Below are positions 39,701 through 51,894 of a DNA stretch of 64,000 nucleotides, one piece after another. The stretch's first letter is position 1. Every line of letters begins with the position of its first letter. The stretch is from Odontesthes bonariensis (Eukaryota > Chordata > Actinopteri > Atheriniformes > Atherinopsidae): NCBI RefSeq assembly GCF_027942865.1, contig NC_134511.1, positions 3,043,275 to 3,107,274 of the forward strand, read 5' to 3'. Under the pieces are notes generated by a model. It was given only the letters and a program-made list of their open reading frames with translations. It was not told the DNA's origin and searched no databases. The position numbers and the translations under genes are program-made.

Positions 39701-42700
39701 CAGTCGCAGACACAAACAGTTGACCGGCTCTGCTCCATCTGGGCTTCTTTAACTAAAGTCTTAATGCATCATTATAAGCCACCTTCAATCTCTGAAGGCG
39801 GGCTTTTTTTAGAATCGCACCATAAGTGTGCCATATACAGTCAGGTACAATATGATCTAAACAAATTCAGTTTAACTTCTTCAGAGCAATGTCCAAATTT
39901 CCCAACTTGAACATTAGCTGGAGCGTATAACATTGGAACCTGATGGTCTGTCAGCACATGACCGAGATATTTTACTTCATTTGAGATGTTCAATAAGATC
40001 CCAGACAGCTTAAAATGAGGGAAAACCCTATGTTTGTCTTCTTTAGTGCGACATATCAGAATTACACTTTTTGATGGGTTGAAAAAGTCAGACCTCACAT
40101 CGCTTAACATCATGAAGTTCACCGTATACCAAACACACATTAAGCAACTTCTGAAGACCAGCTTAACTTGGACTAAAAACCACAAAGTCATCAGCATACA
40201 TCAAGTGATTTGCAACTGTGTCTCCAACCATACGGCCAGTTTTATACAGATTTAACTGCTTAGAAAGCTCATTCAGATAAAAATTGAACAAGACAGGGGA
40301 GAGGATGCCTCCTTGTCTGACTCCATTACTGACCCGGAAGAGGCATCAGAAGAAAACCTTCCTGTGTCCTCATCACACATTTCAGCAACACAGGGGTGGA
40401 AATTACAGAGCTGAAACAACTCCTGGAGAAAGTTAAAGCAGAACTTTGAGGTACAGGGTGGATCTATCGTGCTGTTTGAGCCAGTGTGACAGAAAACATT
40501 TCATTGGTACAGGAACGAAGGAATCTGTCTAAATATTGGAAGATTTGTCAGTAACAAAGCTGAAGATGAAAATAGGATTGTGAAACATTTGGTTTTTAAA
40601 TGAAGACTCAGTAAAGATGGAAATAACGTGTTTAATTTGTAAAAACATACAATAAAAACTGAGATAATAAGACAACTTATTGACCCTCTGAATGAATTTT
40701 CATCTTTTTCTTTACAGATGTGGAGCCTCAGAAACGCAGCAGCAGCTATGAAGACTTTCGACCTGACTGTGAGTTTAACTGAACTCTTCTTAAGAAATCC
40801 CACTGAAAGTGCTGCTGTTGGATCCAGATCTGTCTGACCAAACACTGCTTGTGGTGTTACTCTGCCCACTCATGAAACGATCACTCAGCTCTACGTTTTC
40901 ATGAATTTCTTCTGTTTTACTGAAAGACTGAAGCTGAAGTACCGAGTTACATCTTACAGTCCAGCTGGTGGATGCAGCAGTTAGATGGAACACAGGAGAA
41001 GGAAAAAATGTCCATGTATCAGAGTATGCAAGCTAACTTCTTATCTCTTGGTGAGCCGGACGGCGTTGTGGCGTGCGCGAAACAGAATGAAAAAGGAAAT
41101 ACAGAAATGTTTGATTGGAAACATCTTATGCCTGGGAGAAGGAGAACAAAGTAAATATTTTACTGGAACATCTTGTGCATCTAGTGTCGGGGAAAAACAG
41201 ACCAAGTCTTACAAGTGATTTAAACATGATGAGACACAAGCATAAGGCTGAATAAAATGTTCCAGTTAAAGGCATGGTTGGTAATCCTGGAGAGCTAGCA
41301 AGAGAGCTAAGTGGCTACTCCGCTAAGCTCCACCCCCCCCTCCCCATCCCGTCAGTGCTCCATCGAAAGCCACGCCCCCAGAAACGTGAATGCTTATCTG
41401 ACCGTGGGACTCAGCCGACGTGTCTCATTCACTTGTTTGCAGGCCCTTCAGATCCCTCAGTTGTCTCCACCGCTCAAACGCTGCACCGATGTGGACTCTG
41501 TGTAGCAATATTTGATCAAATATAAGGATTTATCAGAAGTTCTCACTGTCTCAATAAACCTTAAACCTCGAATGTAGGGCACCACCTTGAATAAGGACAA
41601 AAAAAAACACAGAATCTTACGATCCTGGTATGTTAAATTAATGTTTCAATTAATAATAAGTTTCATATCTCGCTACTTTCGTGAATTTTCGTTTGGTTGG
41701 ACAGACATTACGTAAAGAAAGCATATGACACAACCTGTGATTATACATATATATAGATATGTGAACTATTTATTAAAACGATATGACCAAAGACATGAAC
41801 CTTAAAACAAACTGGAGTTGCGTTGAGTATGGGTGATTATATACAACACTTAGTGAATTGAAAATAAAATATGGGGAATGGAGGGATACCGGATTTACTC
41901 AAATAGTTTAGGTTGGCTTACTATTTGAAGTTAAAGACTGACATCTTGGATTAATTTTTCATTCTAATGGTGAAAGCCTCGAGACACCCGTCCGTAAGAT
42001 GAAAAACGGGTCTTTCTTACTTTACGTCCTGTTTTGTCAGCTCACGGCAAAAGTTGCTTGGCGTTGGCTTTCTTGGTAGGAAAACTGTGATGGCATGCAG
42101 CAGCGGAGGTTTAAAACGTGAAACGTAAAAAGAACATGGATGACGATGGACGAACAAAAACACAGAAAGCGTGTATCTTTACACTACTTCATTCTGTCTC
42201 TATCTTTGTTTGGGTTTTTCTTCCTCGTCTTTCTTTGAGTCTTTTCATCTTCTTCCTCCCTCCTGTCTTCTTCTGCATCGCTCATTCTCTCCGCATCATT
42301 CTATTGTGTTTCCGCTCTCTCTCTGTTTCAAAGGGTAGAGTCAGATAAGACAAGAACTGAACTAGAACTGAACTGGAACTCAGCTCATTTTGCACTGCGA
42401 CTGGAAACTCTCTCTGATTTTGGATCGAGGGTTCCGTGGTTTGACTCGCGGAGGCGGGGCATGACATAGGCTTACGCTACTCTTTCAGCCAATGATATGC
42501 CTGAAACTGTGGTGACGTGTGCCTGGGTGTCTGTGTAAGGCGATCTGTTCAGCATCTTTAAAGAGACTTCTGAATAAAACAAAGAAACTCTTATTTCTCC
42601 ATTACTTCCGTCTCATAGAACATTTGTCTCGATGATTCTGAAAACATCACAACTTGTTAAGATATGCAGATTAAAGATATAAAACAGACTTATGATATAA

Positions 42701-45700
42701 AGACATCAAATAACACATAACATGACATAGACGATGATTATGAGTCTAAAAATTCAGATGAATATCTGTAAAGTTGTGACATATGAATAGCAAACCACAC
42801 AATGTTATTTTCCTGTGTTAACAATGGAGATACCAAACAATAATTCAATTCAATTCAATTCAATTCAAAATACTTTATTAATCCCAGAGGGGGAAATTAC
42901 AAGAGTTCCAGTACGACCCATCCAAACAGAAACAAAAACAAGGGGAGACGGGTGACCGCGGCCCAGCAGCCCAGTGATGAGTGCTGCCAGATGGAAAAAA
43001 GGAACCACATTAGGTGAGAGGAGGAGAATAAAAACCATATTTCACACTTTACCCTTACCAGGATACAGTTTGAGATTGCAAAAAACCTCAGCACAAGAAA
43101 GCAAAACATACACACAACATCAAGCATTGGGACCGGTGAGGAGGTGTGGGAATCGCGTATGTTATCAAGGAGCACGTGTGTGTGTGCGAGTTGGTGTGTG
43201 CAAATAAGTCTGTGCAAACTGTATCAGGCATTTTGTCCTTGACGATGGTGGAAGTTTGTCAGCCAGCCTAAACAGTTTCCACAGGAGTCCTCAGGAAGGG
43301 GAGGGAGCACATGGGGCAGAGCGTCTGTGGTTCTGGGCATCTGGGCCGTGGCTCAGTGTTTAGAGTCTGTCGTCCAACAATAGTTGGTGGTTCGATTCCC
43401 ACTCTCGCCACTCAAAAAAGATTGGTGGAACTGATAGCTGGAGGGGTGTCAGTCCACCACCTTGTCACGGCTGAGGTGCCCTTGAGCAAGGCACCGTACC
43501 CCCCATGCTCCCCGGGCACTTCATGGCTGCCCACCGCTCCAGGTTGGCATCTCTGAGTCTGTGATCCTGTGTATGGGCATGTGTGTGTCAAACAGGTGCC
43601 AACCTGGATGGGTTAAAAGCGGAGGACAAATTTCGTGTGTATGCATGTATACATGACCAATAAATCGGATCTTAATCTTAATCTTAACGTAACAACTTGG
43701 AGAAACAATTTTGCAGCTGGCAGCCAAGGCCAGCCCAGGGGAGCCAGATTGAAATAACAAAATGTATTTGGGTCAGGCAGACTCTTGATTTTCTGCCTGC
43801 CTTAAAATCTTTGCTGGTGCGTCTCATGGCGAATCCCAATCAGCCAAATTGTGGAATATAGGCAAATCCAGGACCTTCCCGCCCAGTCCGAGTGAACAAT
43901 CAACTTTCTCCCAGGTTTAATCCATTTCTCTTCTGGGTCCAGGGACCTTAGCCACCCTGCGAACCTGTGTAAAGGTCGCATCCAGCTTCCGATTCTGCTC
44001 ACGTAGCATCTCAGTCTGAGTGTTAATTGCTCTTGCGACCCCCTCAAACGCTGTCCACGTTCTCTTAATTTCCTGATATGCCAGGTATCCTCCAACTCCA
44101 AACAGCAGGAAACCAAGTATCATAAATCCAAATGTATAAATATGTTCCACGTCCTCGACTGACAGCATCGCTAGACACAAAATTCACCACTTCCCCCAGG
44201 AGTCCATTGAGTATCCAGCCAAGAATGTCCCATCAGGGCATGAGGGTTCTCCTTCCCCCAACTTTGCATTAGAGAAAATTTAATCAATTGCGTTGCGAGA
44301 CCAGCTGACCAGATCGATCATTCTTGAATTTGTCCGATATGTAAAGAGAGGCTCCAGACAACCACGCTGCAGCAGGGCAGAAAAAAGGGAGGGTTGGGAG
44401 CAGAGAGAAAATGCGTCCTCCTTCACCGAGAGCAGGAACAGAAAAACAAATAGATACTGAAGGGACATCGTTAAAAGTTGTATTATTGCATATAACTTGT
44501 CCAGTTAACTGACTCCGTGGGGATTTAACTATTCAACACTACAGACCACTAGGGGGCAATGTGGTTCCATAGGCGGGTTGGTCACTTTTTAACAAGATCA
44601 TTTCTTCGTCACACTTTAAGCCAGAATCGTGCAAATTGTCTAAATGCATCTTGTGACTTTGCTGGGAACCTGAAAGAACTTGTACAAAGATATCAAACAC
44701 ATTTAATACAGTTTTAAGATTCGGCTGAAAGTGAATCTAGGTAAAAGTTATTTCAGTTTTATTTAGGCATCAGGTTCTTTTATCTGGGGGGAATGAGGGT
44801 AGAATGTCAACTTCGATTTATTGGTCCAGATAAGATAGGGAATGGGTTAGTCTCCCATTTCTCCAAAAAGGGTTCTTTGTTTATTCAGTTTAAGTTGTCA
44901 ATGCATTCTCTCAACTTTAATGGCAAATGTCTGGCTTCCACTCAGTCACAGAATAGATTTTAAAAACCTGCTGATGGTTTACATCTGTGATCTGTTCAGA
45001 GAATATAAAGCCAGCAGAGCTCTTAGATCCAAGGACTCAGGTCAGCTGGTCCAGTCCAGAGTCCAGACTAAACATGGAGAAGCAGCATTTAGCTGTTATG
45101 CTGCAAACAAGTGGAACAAACTGCCAGTGGAGATTAAACTTTCACCAAATGGAGACATTTTTAAATCCAGGTTAAAAACATTTCTGTTCTCATGTGTCTA
45201 TGCATGAAATCTGCACGCTATCTTTGAACTTATCTGGACTGTTGCTTGTTTTTAAATTCATTTAAATTATTTTATTTGTTTCTCTTTATATTCTTTTATG
45301 TATTTTTAACGCTTCTTTCACTCCCTGCTGCAATGCTTTTATTTTATGTTGAGCACTTTGAATTGTTTGTACATGGAATGTGCTATATAAATAAATTTGA
45401 TTTGATTTGATTTGATCTGCTGCTAATTCCACTCCCCAAAAAGCTTTCATACGTTGAAGGTTGTTGTAAATTAGGCGATTTCTGTCCCTCTCCTTTGTGT
45501 AGACTTTCAGATCTGGTCCTTACCCAGAAAAACATCCCCAACAGGAATGCTTGTATCTTCCAAAGGTTGAAGGCCTCTTAATCCCACACTGGAGCATGCT
45601 ACATCTGGTCTTTGCTTCTGGCTTCATCCAGAGCAGCCGTTTCTGCCTCCAGCTTTCTTTTTCTTCCCCTTTAAAGTAATGGTAGTTTTGGCTGCATTTT

Positions 45701-48700
45701 CTCTGCCATCGCACTCACATTAAGATATTTTTAGCACCGGTGAAAAAAGCGCGGAGGAGGGAGCCGACAGAGGGGGGCGCAGGCAGAACGGGCAGAACTA
45801 GACATGAAGGCATCTGATTGGTTCTTTGTCCTCGGCCTGAGGAGTTTGGATTGGTCAGCTTTTTGTCAGCCCTGCAGCTGCCGCAGAGCTCTGATTATTT
45901 TTGGCCCTTTTTCTAAATACATCATGTATAGATTACTCTCAGGATAGATGGACCATTTCACCCAGTATTACAGGATGTGTTTTTGAACAGGATTACCAAC
46001 CGTGCCTTTAAGAGCTCTCAGTTAACTTGTTTTTCTGTTTATTTCATTTCAGTGTCTGAGCTGAGGGTTGTTCTGCTGGGAGGCAGCTGGTCTGAGAGGA
46101 GCTCAGTGGGGAACTTCATACTGGGAGAGGATGTTTTTAACACAGCACCTCACACCTGTGTGAGAGTCAGTGGACCTTTGGAACCACAGAAAAAAATAGC
46201 AGTCATCAACACTCCAGATCTGCAGATTCTCACTGCAGACAAACTGACAGAGTTCATAAAAGACTGTGTGAGAGTCTCTGATCCTGGACCTCATGTGTTC
46301 CTGTTGGTTCTGCAGCCTGAAAACTTCACTGAGGAACCCAAAGAGAGGCTCTGTACTCTTCTTAAAGAATTCAGTGATCAATCATTTGATCATTCACTGA
46401 TTCTGATGTCGACACCCAGACAGCAGAGTTTAGATTTGATGGAAAATGACATGTTAAAGCCTCCATTAAAGGACCTGATCAGTAAATGTAGAGACAGATA
46501 TGTGATGAGGAAGAACCTTGAACTTCCAGAGCTGCTAACACGCTTTGGTCAGATTGTAAAAGAGAACAATGGAGAACATGTGAGCTATGAAGCATTTGAA
46601 GACACAACTGAGAACATCCCAACCACTGCAGCAGGTGATGATCAAAGCCCAAAACAAGAGAAAACACCAGGATCTATCATGGCTGCTGCAGGTGCTGGTA
46701 AGTACAGAAGCTACTTTGTTCACATGAACCTTTCCTTTCTTTGTTCAAACACTAAGTTACACATTAATGTCATGTTTTCACAGGTATACAAGCAGCTAAA
46801 CAAATCACTTCTATATTTCCTGCTTCTGGGAAAATCTCTGCCTCCAGTGGTGAGTAAATTCAGGACAATTTATCATGAATTTTGGATCTTTTCTCTAAAT
46901 CTTTTATCCAAATTCAAACTTCATTTTTTTTCTAAACTACAAAGCAAAACATATATAACATTTTTACCTTAAATAAATGAAAGCTTTCTGATTTTTAAAT
47001 ATTGTATCACGTCTCCTCAAAACATGTCAGAAGGTTCAAACTGAACAAGCATGAACTATTTAAGACGAACACATATGTTCCCATCAACAATACTAACCTG
47101 TACTTCATCTGCTTTGTATGAACACAAAAGAATTCCCATTTACTGTAGGACATGTACATCACATACAGAATGTGTGGTCAGTATTTGGACTTTAAGTGTT
47201 CAGAGCAGGTTCAGACTGGTGTTTTGGTCCCACTTCATGTTGGAACAGTCAGCCAGAGAAGGTTCTGTTGCCCTGTATGAACCGTTCTGCAGGAAGCGTG
47301 TTGTCTGACCTTAATGAAGGGGTCAGAGGAAGAGCCAAATGTTGTAATGTGGATCATTTGTGCAACATTTTGTTTAGATGTGATTTAAGTGTCATTGGAT
47401 CATTTTCTCTGTTCTGTTTCAGTTTCTGCACTCAGAGTTGTGCTGTTGGGAAAAAGTGAGGACAAAAAGACAAAACTTGGTAACTTGATCACTGGGAACC
47501 AAAGTTTTCGTTGCCAGAAACGTTCTCCAACCAAACACTGTAAAGTCTCTCATGGAGAGTGGGAAGGAAAACCAGTAACAGTAGTGAAAACTCCCGACAT
47601 GTTCAGTCTGTCTGAGGAGAACATGAGAAGAAAAGTAAAGAGCTGTGTGAGTCTCTGTGCTCCTGGACCAAATGTTCTGCTGTTAGTGAAGCCTTCAGAT
47701 TTCACAGAGAAGAACAGACAAACACTGAAGTTCATCCTGAGTTTGTTTGGTGAAGATTCCTTCAAACATTCGATGGTCATCATTACACATGAGAATGAAA
47801 TGAGTTCCTCTGTTAATGAACTCATTAAAGACTGTGAAGGAAGATACTACAACATGTGTGAAGATAACTATCGCTCATTAATGGAAAAGATGGAAGAAAC
47901 AGCAGAAGGAAACCCTGCCCCCCCCCTGACTGAGCGGGGTCACAGGAAACCATCTTTAAACCTGGTTCTGTGTGGGAGGAGAGGAGCAGGGAAGACTTCA
48001 GCAGCCAAGGCCATTTTAGGTCAGACGCAGCTCCATTCAGGCTCCAACTCATCAGAGTGTGTTAAACATCAGGCAGAGGTGTGTGGACGTCGGGTTTCTC
48101 TGGTGGAGCTGCCTGCCTTGTGTGGAGAACCTCCGGAGGCAGTGATGGAGGAATCACTCAGGTGCGTCTCCCTCTGTGATCCTGAGGGCGTCCATGCCTT
48201 CATCCTGGTCCTCCCTGTGGGTCCCCTCACTGATGAAGACAAGGGAGAGTTACAGACCATCCAGGACACATTCAGCCCTCGAGTCAATGACTTCACCATG
48301 ATTCTGTTCACTGTGGAGTCAGATCCTACAGCTCCAGCTGTTGTTGACTTTATAAGAGGTAACAAAGATATCCAGGAGCTCCGTCAGAGCTGTGGAGGAA
48401 GATCTGTTGTTCTGAACATCAAAGACAGGCAGCAGATCCCAGAGCTGCTGGAGGCTGTGCAAAAGATGAGACAGTCAGAGCAGAAACCAAACAGCTACAC
48501 ATCAGAAACGTTTGCACATGCCCAGATGGATAAAGTCCTACAACAGGAGAAAAACATCAGCAGACTACAGGCTCAACTTTCAGACCTGAAGACACAAAAC
48601 ACAGTCCCTGGTAAGCTCTTCTTTTATATAATTTTATATAATTAGCTGATACGATTATCTACATTTAAAGCTCACACTTTGTTTTCTTCCACAGATGCTG

Positions 48701-50520
48701 AGCAGCAGAGCTCAGAGAGTCTCAGGATTGTTCTGATCGGGAAGACCGGCTGTGGGAAGAGCTCCTCAGGAAACACCATTCTGGGAAGAGAGGAGTTCAA
48801 AGCTCAGCCGAGTCAAAGATCAGTCACAAAGAACTGTCAGAAAGAACAAAGTGAAGTGGCCGGTCGTCCTGTTGCTGTGGTCGATACTCCTGGTCTGTTT
48901 GACAATAGTTTGTCCAATGAACAGGTTGGTGAGGAGTTGGTGAAATGTATGAGTCTTCTGGCTCCAGGACCACATGTCTTCCTGCTGGTGTTACAGATCG
49001 GTCGATTCACACCAGAGGAGAAGGAGACTTTAACACTCATTAAGAAGGTTTTGGGTAAGAACTCTGAAGAGTTCACCATCATTCTTTTCACAAGAGGAGA
49101 TGATCTGAAAGCTAAGAAAGTTTCAATTGAAGAATACATTGAAAGATGTCATGCATCATTTAAGAAGCTGATTTCTGACTGTGGAGGAAGATACCATGTG
49201 TTTGATAATTACGATAAAAAGAACCGCACACAAGTCAGTGAGCTGATCCGAAAAATCGACACCATGGTGACAGAAAACGGAGGCAGCTTCTACACCAATG
49301 AGATGCTGCAAGAAGCTGAAGCTGCGATACGTAAAGAAATGGAGATAATCCTGAAGGAGAAGGAAGAAGAGCTTGAACAAAAACATCAGGAAGAAAAGGA
49401 AGAACTGAACAGAAGAATGGAAGAACAGAGAGCAAAAATTGAAAAGGAAAGAAAAGTGAAAGCTGAACAACTGAAAGAAATGGAGGAAAACATCAACAAG
49501 GAGCGCAAGCAGAGAAAGAAAGAACAGAAAGCTAGAGAACAAGAAGAGAAGAGAAGAAAAAAGGAGGAAGAACGACAACAACAGAAGTGGGAACGAGAAC
49601 GAGAAGCTTTGGAGAGAAAAATCAGGTCAGAATCAGAAGAAAAGGAAACCTTTGAGAAAAAACTGGAGCAGAGCAGAAAAGAGATGGAGGAAAAACGAGA
49701 GGCCTGGCAGAAGGAACGGAACGAGTGGTGGGATAACCGAAATAAAGAAGATGAAGAGAGACGAAGAGAGGAAGAAATGAGACTGAAAAAGCTTCAAGAG
49801 GAATTTGAGCAGGAGAGAGAAAAACATGAAAAGAAAAGAAAAGAAGAAGATCAAAAGAGAAGAGAAGAGGAGGAGAAAGAAAGAAAAAGATTTGAGAAAA
49901 AAATGGAAGAACAGAGAGCAGAAATTGAAAAGGAAAGAAAAGTGAAAGCTGAACAACTGAAAGAAATGGAGGAAAACATCAACAAGGAGCGCGAGCAGAG
50001 AAAGAAAGAACAGGAAGCTAGAGAACAAGAAGAGAAGAGAAGAAAAGAGGAGGAAGAACGACAACACCGGAAGTGGGAACGAGAACGAGAAGCTTTGGAG
50101 AGAAAAATCAGGTCAGAATCAGAAGAAAAGGAAACTGTTGACAGAAAACTGGAGCAGAGCAGAAAAGAGATGGAGGAAAAACGAGAGGCCTGGCAGGAGG
50201 AACGGAACGAGTGGTGGGATAACCGATATAAAGAAGATGAAGAGAGACGAAGAGAGGAAGAAATGAGACTGAAAAAGCTTCAAGAGGAATTTGAGCAGGA
50301 GAGAGAAAAACATGAAAAGAAAAGAAAAGAAGAAGATCAAAAGAGAAGAGAAGAGGAGGAGAAAGAAAGGAAAAGATTAGAGGAAAACTATCAGAAAACA
50401 ATGGAAGACATGAAGAAGAAATATGAAGAGGAGGCCAGAGAACAAGCTGAGAAATATAATGAGTTCAGAGAGAAATATGAAAAAGACCTCGAAGCTCTGA
50501 TGGAGGAACATAAAAAATAA
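36724..50520 (+). CDS. gimap8-like: GIMAP8-like gene B: four AIG1 domains plus long coiled coil, complete
   Basis: Joined exons: 36724-36742, 40718-40768, 46053-46697, 46784-46849, 47423-48610, 48695-50520. They total 3795 bp (1264 codons plus stop), and all junctions are phase 1 GT-AG. Approximate residues: N-terminal linker 1-24, AIG1-1 25-205, linker 239-261, AIG1-2 262-430, AIG1-3 440-620, AIG1-4 665-860 (P-loop GKTGCGKS at 672-679), coiled coil to 1264. Domain 1 lacks a P-loop ([14 protein letters not shown]). Domain 2 likewise has VKTPDM. Domain 3 has the P-loop GRRGAGKTS but ELPALCG in place of DTPG. Domain 4 is complete. No membrane anchor was seen. The presence of several AIG1 domains is characteristic of GIMAP8, but one-to-one orthology cannot be shown. 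Expression is unknown. Confidence 0.92.
36961..38573. repeat. 49/52-bp minisatellite, about 32 copies, intron 1 of gene B
   Basis: The unit contains agagttccagctcaggtagt and cagctgaacgggtggaggc. Length varies by one extra CAG (49 or 52 bp), and position-specific variants are acg/aca/atg after gtagta. Gene A's intron 1 lies outside the window, so sharing cannot be judged. Confidence 0.92.
38574..39290. mobile_element. Partial hAT-like element
   Basis: The right end is tgatcggcagccgatcgatc followed by ggagcatcacta, rich in GATCGG/CCGATC motifs as in the element at 11256-12519. A matching left end was not found, so start and class are uncertain. It abuts an L2 tail at 39291. Confidence 0.4.
39291..39405 (+). 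mobile_element. L2-type 3' tail fragment
   Basis: Same tail as 32700-32820 and 45300-45415 (cactccctgctgcaatgc, gaaatgtgctatacaaataa, TTTGAT repeats). The coding part is absent. Confidence 0.65.
39460..40340 (-). mobile_element. Non-LTR LINE fragment with RT motifs and ATCT-repeat tail
   Basis: On the minus strand it encodes [20 protein letters not shown], then [27 protein letters not shown] and [11 protein letters not shown], then a C-terminal region ([16 protein letters not shown]). It is broken by several stops and frameshifts. The 3' tail reads AATAAATCTATCTATCTATT (39460-39480). 5'-truncated. Its RT-side end is shared with copy A (1-115), so the insertion predates the segmental duplication. 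Confidence 0.75.
40718..40768 (+). CDS. Gene B exon 2 (51 bp linker)
   Basis: Between tttacag and gtgagt. Encodes [16 protein letters not shown]. The last T joins TG of exon 3 to give Leu, where gene A has Met. Confidence 0.82.
40769..42841. other. Gene B intron 2, duplicated sequence
   Basis: Colinear with 728-3995 of copy A apart from deletions relative to A near 40979, 42050 and 42125-42340. No exon recognised. Confidence 0.5.
43343..43687 (+). mobile_element. tRNA-derived SINE
   Basis: Head gggccgtggctcagtg with A-box-like sequence, B box GGTTCGATTCC at 43389-43399, a body with ccttgagcaaggcacc, and a CTTAAT-repeat tail at 43671-43687. Too long and without an acceptor stem to be a tRNA gene. 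Confidence 0.8.
43917..44321 (-). pseudogene. Broken copy of the retroelement membrane-protein ORF
   Basis: Same blocks as 19107-19505: [16 protein letters not shown], the hydrophobic [20 protein letters not shown], and [17 protein letters not shown]. Stops follow NAID and WGKW. The open part starts at about 44180. Confidence 0.6.
44932..45417 (+). mobile_element. L2-type LINE 3' end, private to copy B
   Basis: Inserted in sequence contiguous in copy A at about 4472. Encodes [14 protein letters not shown] and FLFSCVYA, then the TTTGAT-repeat tail. Very similar to 32358-32820 with nearly the same truncation point. Confidence 0.8.
46053..46697 (+). CDS. Gene B exon 3: AIG1 domain 1 (degenerate)
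   Basis: Acceptor tttcatttcag, donor gtaagt. Encodes [20 protein letters not shown] and [19 protein letters not shown]. No P-loop lysine; NTPDL at switch II. Counterpart of 9827-10474. Confidence 0.87.
46784..46849 (+). CDS. Gene B exon 4 (66 bp linker)
   Basis: Between ttttcacag and gtgagt. Same length and phase as 10561-10626; encodes [20 protein letters not shown] with a flanking split codon on each side. Confidence 0.76.
47423..48610 (+). CDS. Gene B exon 5: AIG1 domains 2 and 3
   Basis: Acceptor gttctgtttcag, donor gtaagc. Domain 2 begins [15 protein letters not shown]. Domain 3 begins near 47955 with [15 protein letters not shown]. The tail [17 protein letters not shown] differs from gene A's. 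One codon shorter overall than gene A's exon 5. Confidence 0.87.
48611..48694 (+). other. Gene B intron 5 (84 bp)
   Basis: gtaagc ... ttcttccacag with a good pyrimidine tract. Gene A's intron at the same place is 7444 bp and not recognisably related. Confidence 0.8.
48695..50520 (+). CDS. Gene B exon 6: AIG1 domain 4 and coiled coil
   Basis: After cttccacag. Begins [19 protein letters not shown] across the junction. Canonical P-loop, [14 protein letters not shown] and RYHVFDN. The coiled coil contains two 162-residue repeats with WWDNR, ending ALMEEHKK and TAA. Frame open throughout. Confidence 0.92.
49417..50388 (+). repeat. Two tandem 486-bp coding repeats in gene B
   Basis: Repeat starts at 49417 and 49903 (MEEQRA...), 486 bp apart, same unit as gene A's three copies. 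Confidence 0.92.
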
Positions 50521-50626
50521 ATCCAAGAGATAAATGTTCCTGTTTCATCTGCTCATTCCTGGTTCCTTTGGGAAAAAAAGGAAAGAAAAAAAACCTTTCA
50601 AGGGAAATTTATGAGAAAATGAAAGA

Positions 50627-50632
50627 AATAAA
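50627..50632 (+). promoter_or_regulatory. Candidate polyadenylation signal, gene B
   Basis: AATAAA about 110 bp after the stop. Another AATAAA at 50941-50946 also fits, so the 3' end is uncertain. Confidence 0.4.
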
Positions 50633-50954
50633 GACCACAGAACAAACCAAACACTGGAGAACACGAGGGAAGAGAACATCATTAAATCAACATTTAAACA
50701 TTATTAAGAATAATGAAATAATTTTTCTCTATTAACTGATTAAAGTCTTCTGGCGTGGGTCTCGTCTCACATTAAACCAGCAGCTGGTCCATCAGTGTTT
50801 ATCACAGGAACTTATTTTACCTTTAACGTTTATTCAAACACCAGCTTTTGTTGTTGTTTAGAAAATATCTTGACTGTAAATGTGAATTAAAGTCGTTTTT
50901 CTTTGTGTTTTAACCCTTCCAAAATGAATTGTAAAGAGAAAATAAAACGTGATG

Positions 50955-51890
50955 CCCCTTCAGACCCTGTGTCCATTGGAATGGACATGACATATTTCTG
51001 TCTCTAAACCAATAAATACTCTGTAATTTAATGATGCCAGCAGTGCATGTTACTGACTGGATCCTGATTTTCCAATCACAATCATTTCATGACATTGAGC
51101 TCTGAGAGAGTGACAGACATCAGACAAGACGAGCATGGCTGAGCGACTGCAGAGAGGGAGTGTCCATTTTCAATCAAAAATATCAATTTATGTTCATGCT
51201 GGCAGAATAAATTTGCTCTCAGTATAATTGTAACAGTTACAAGTGATAATATTTGAAGTTATTTGAATATATATCATATCATTAATTCATAGGATTTTTT
51301 CAAGGTCTGATGTCCATTGCAGTGGACATCAGGAGTTGGGCGGGTTCAGCTAACACTCAAATGTTTAGTGTCAGTATGTAAAGATACAACATACCTGTAA
51401 GTTTTTAATTTTCATACAGTTTACAATGGGAAAAACAGATTCTTCAGGTAATCTTATCTGCAGTCACACATCTATTGTGATCATGTGCATGTTCAGATTG
51501 CATTATTTCTGTATCTTCTTGCAGGCTCCAGGTTTTACTGGTGATGACCTCACTGCTGTTCCCTACCAACTCTGTGATACACCATCAAGTTAGTGTGCAT
51601 GTTAAAAACTGTGCACAGACTCAAAACCATGCAAACATCCAGTTCCTGATGTTTAGGTCATACCATATTGGTTAACATGTGGAAAAACTCAGCATTATTT
51701 TCCTTAGGTTTTTATGACATTTTACGCTCATTTTGTCGTGGCGTCCATTGGAATGGACATGAAAAAATACTATTAAAAACATGAGATATCAAAAATGTGT
51801 TTTTTGGACTTTGTTTTTATGTTGGAGAGGAGTCAGTATCAGTTTGAAAAAATTTTTTTGCTCAGCCAAAAAAATGCAGGTCTGAAGGGG
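50955..51890. mobile_element. TIR element with internal palindromes, 0.94 kb
   Basis: Ends CCCCTTCAGACC and GGTCTGAAGGGG, with TTAA immediately right (51891-51894) but GATG on the left. The palindrome GTCCATTGGAATGGAC occurs at about 50972 and 51744, with a variant GTCCATTGCAGTGGAC near 51311. CCC ends beside TTAA suggest piggyBac. No transposase. Confidence 0.6.
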
Positions 51891-51894
51891 TTAA

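Larger units (their letters stand above)
42842..44445 (-). mobile_element. Retroelement with small membrane-protein ORF (copy 2), private to copy B
   Basis: Inserted between sequences that are contiguous in copy A at about 3999. On the minus strand it ends in AATAAAGTATTTTG followed by TTGAA repeats, a non-LTR retroposon tail. It carries the broken small ORF (43917-44321) and a SINE (43343-43687). Related to 18600-19700. Confidence 0.72.

Noticed and set aside
43343..43420. tRNA gene suggested by GGTTCGATTCC
   Set aside because: It is the B box of a SINE. No acceptor stem or full cloverleaf, and a SINE body with CTTAAT tail follows.
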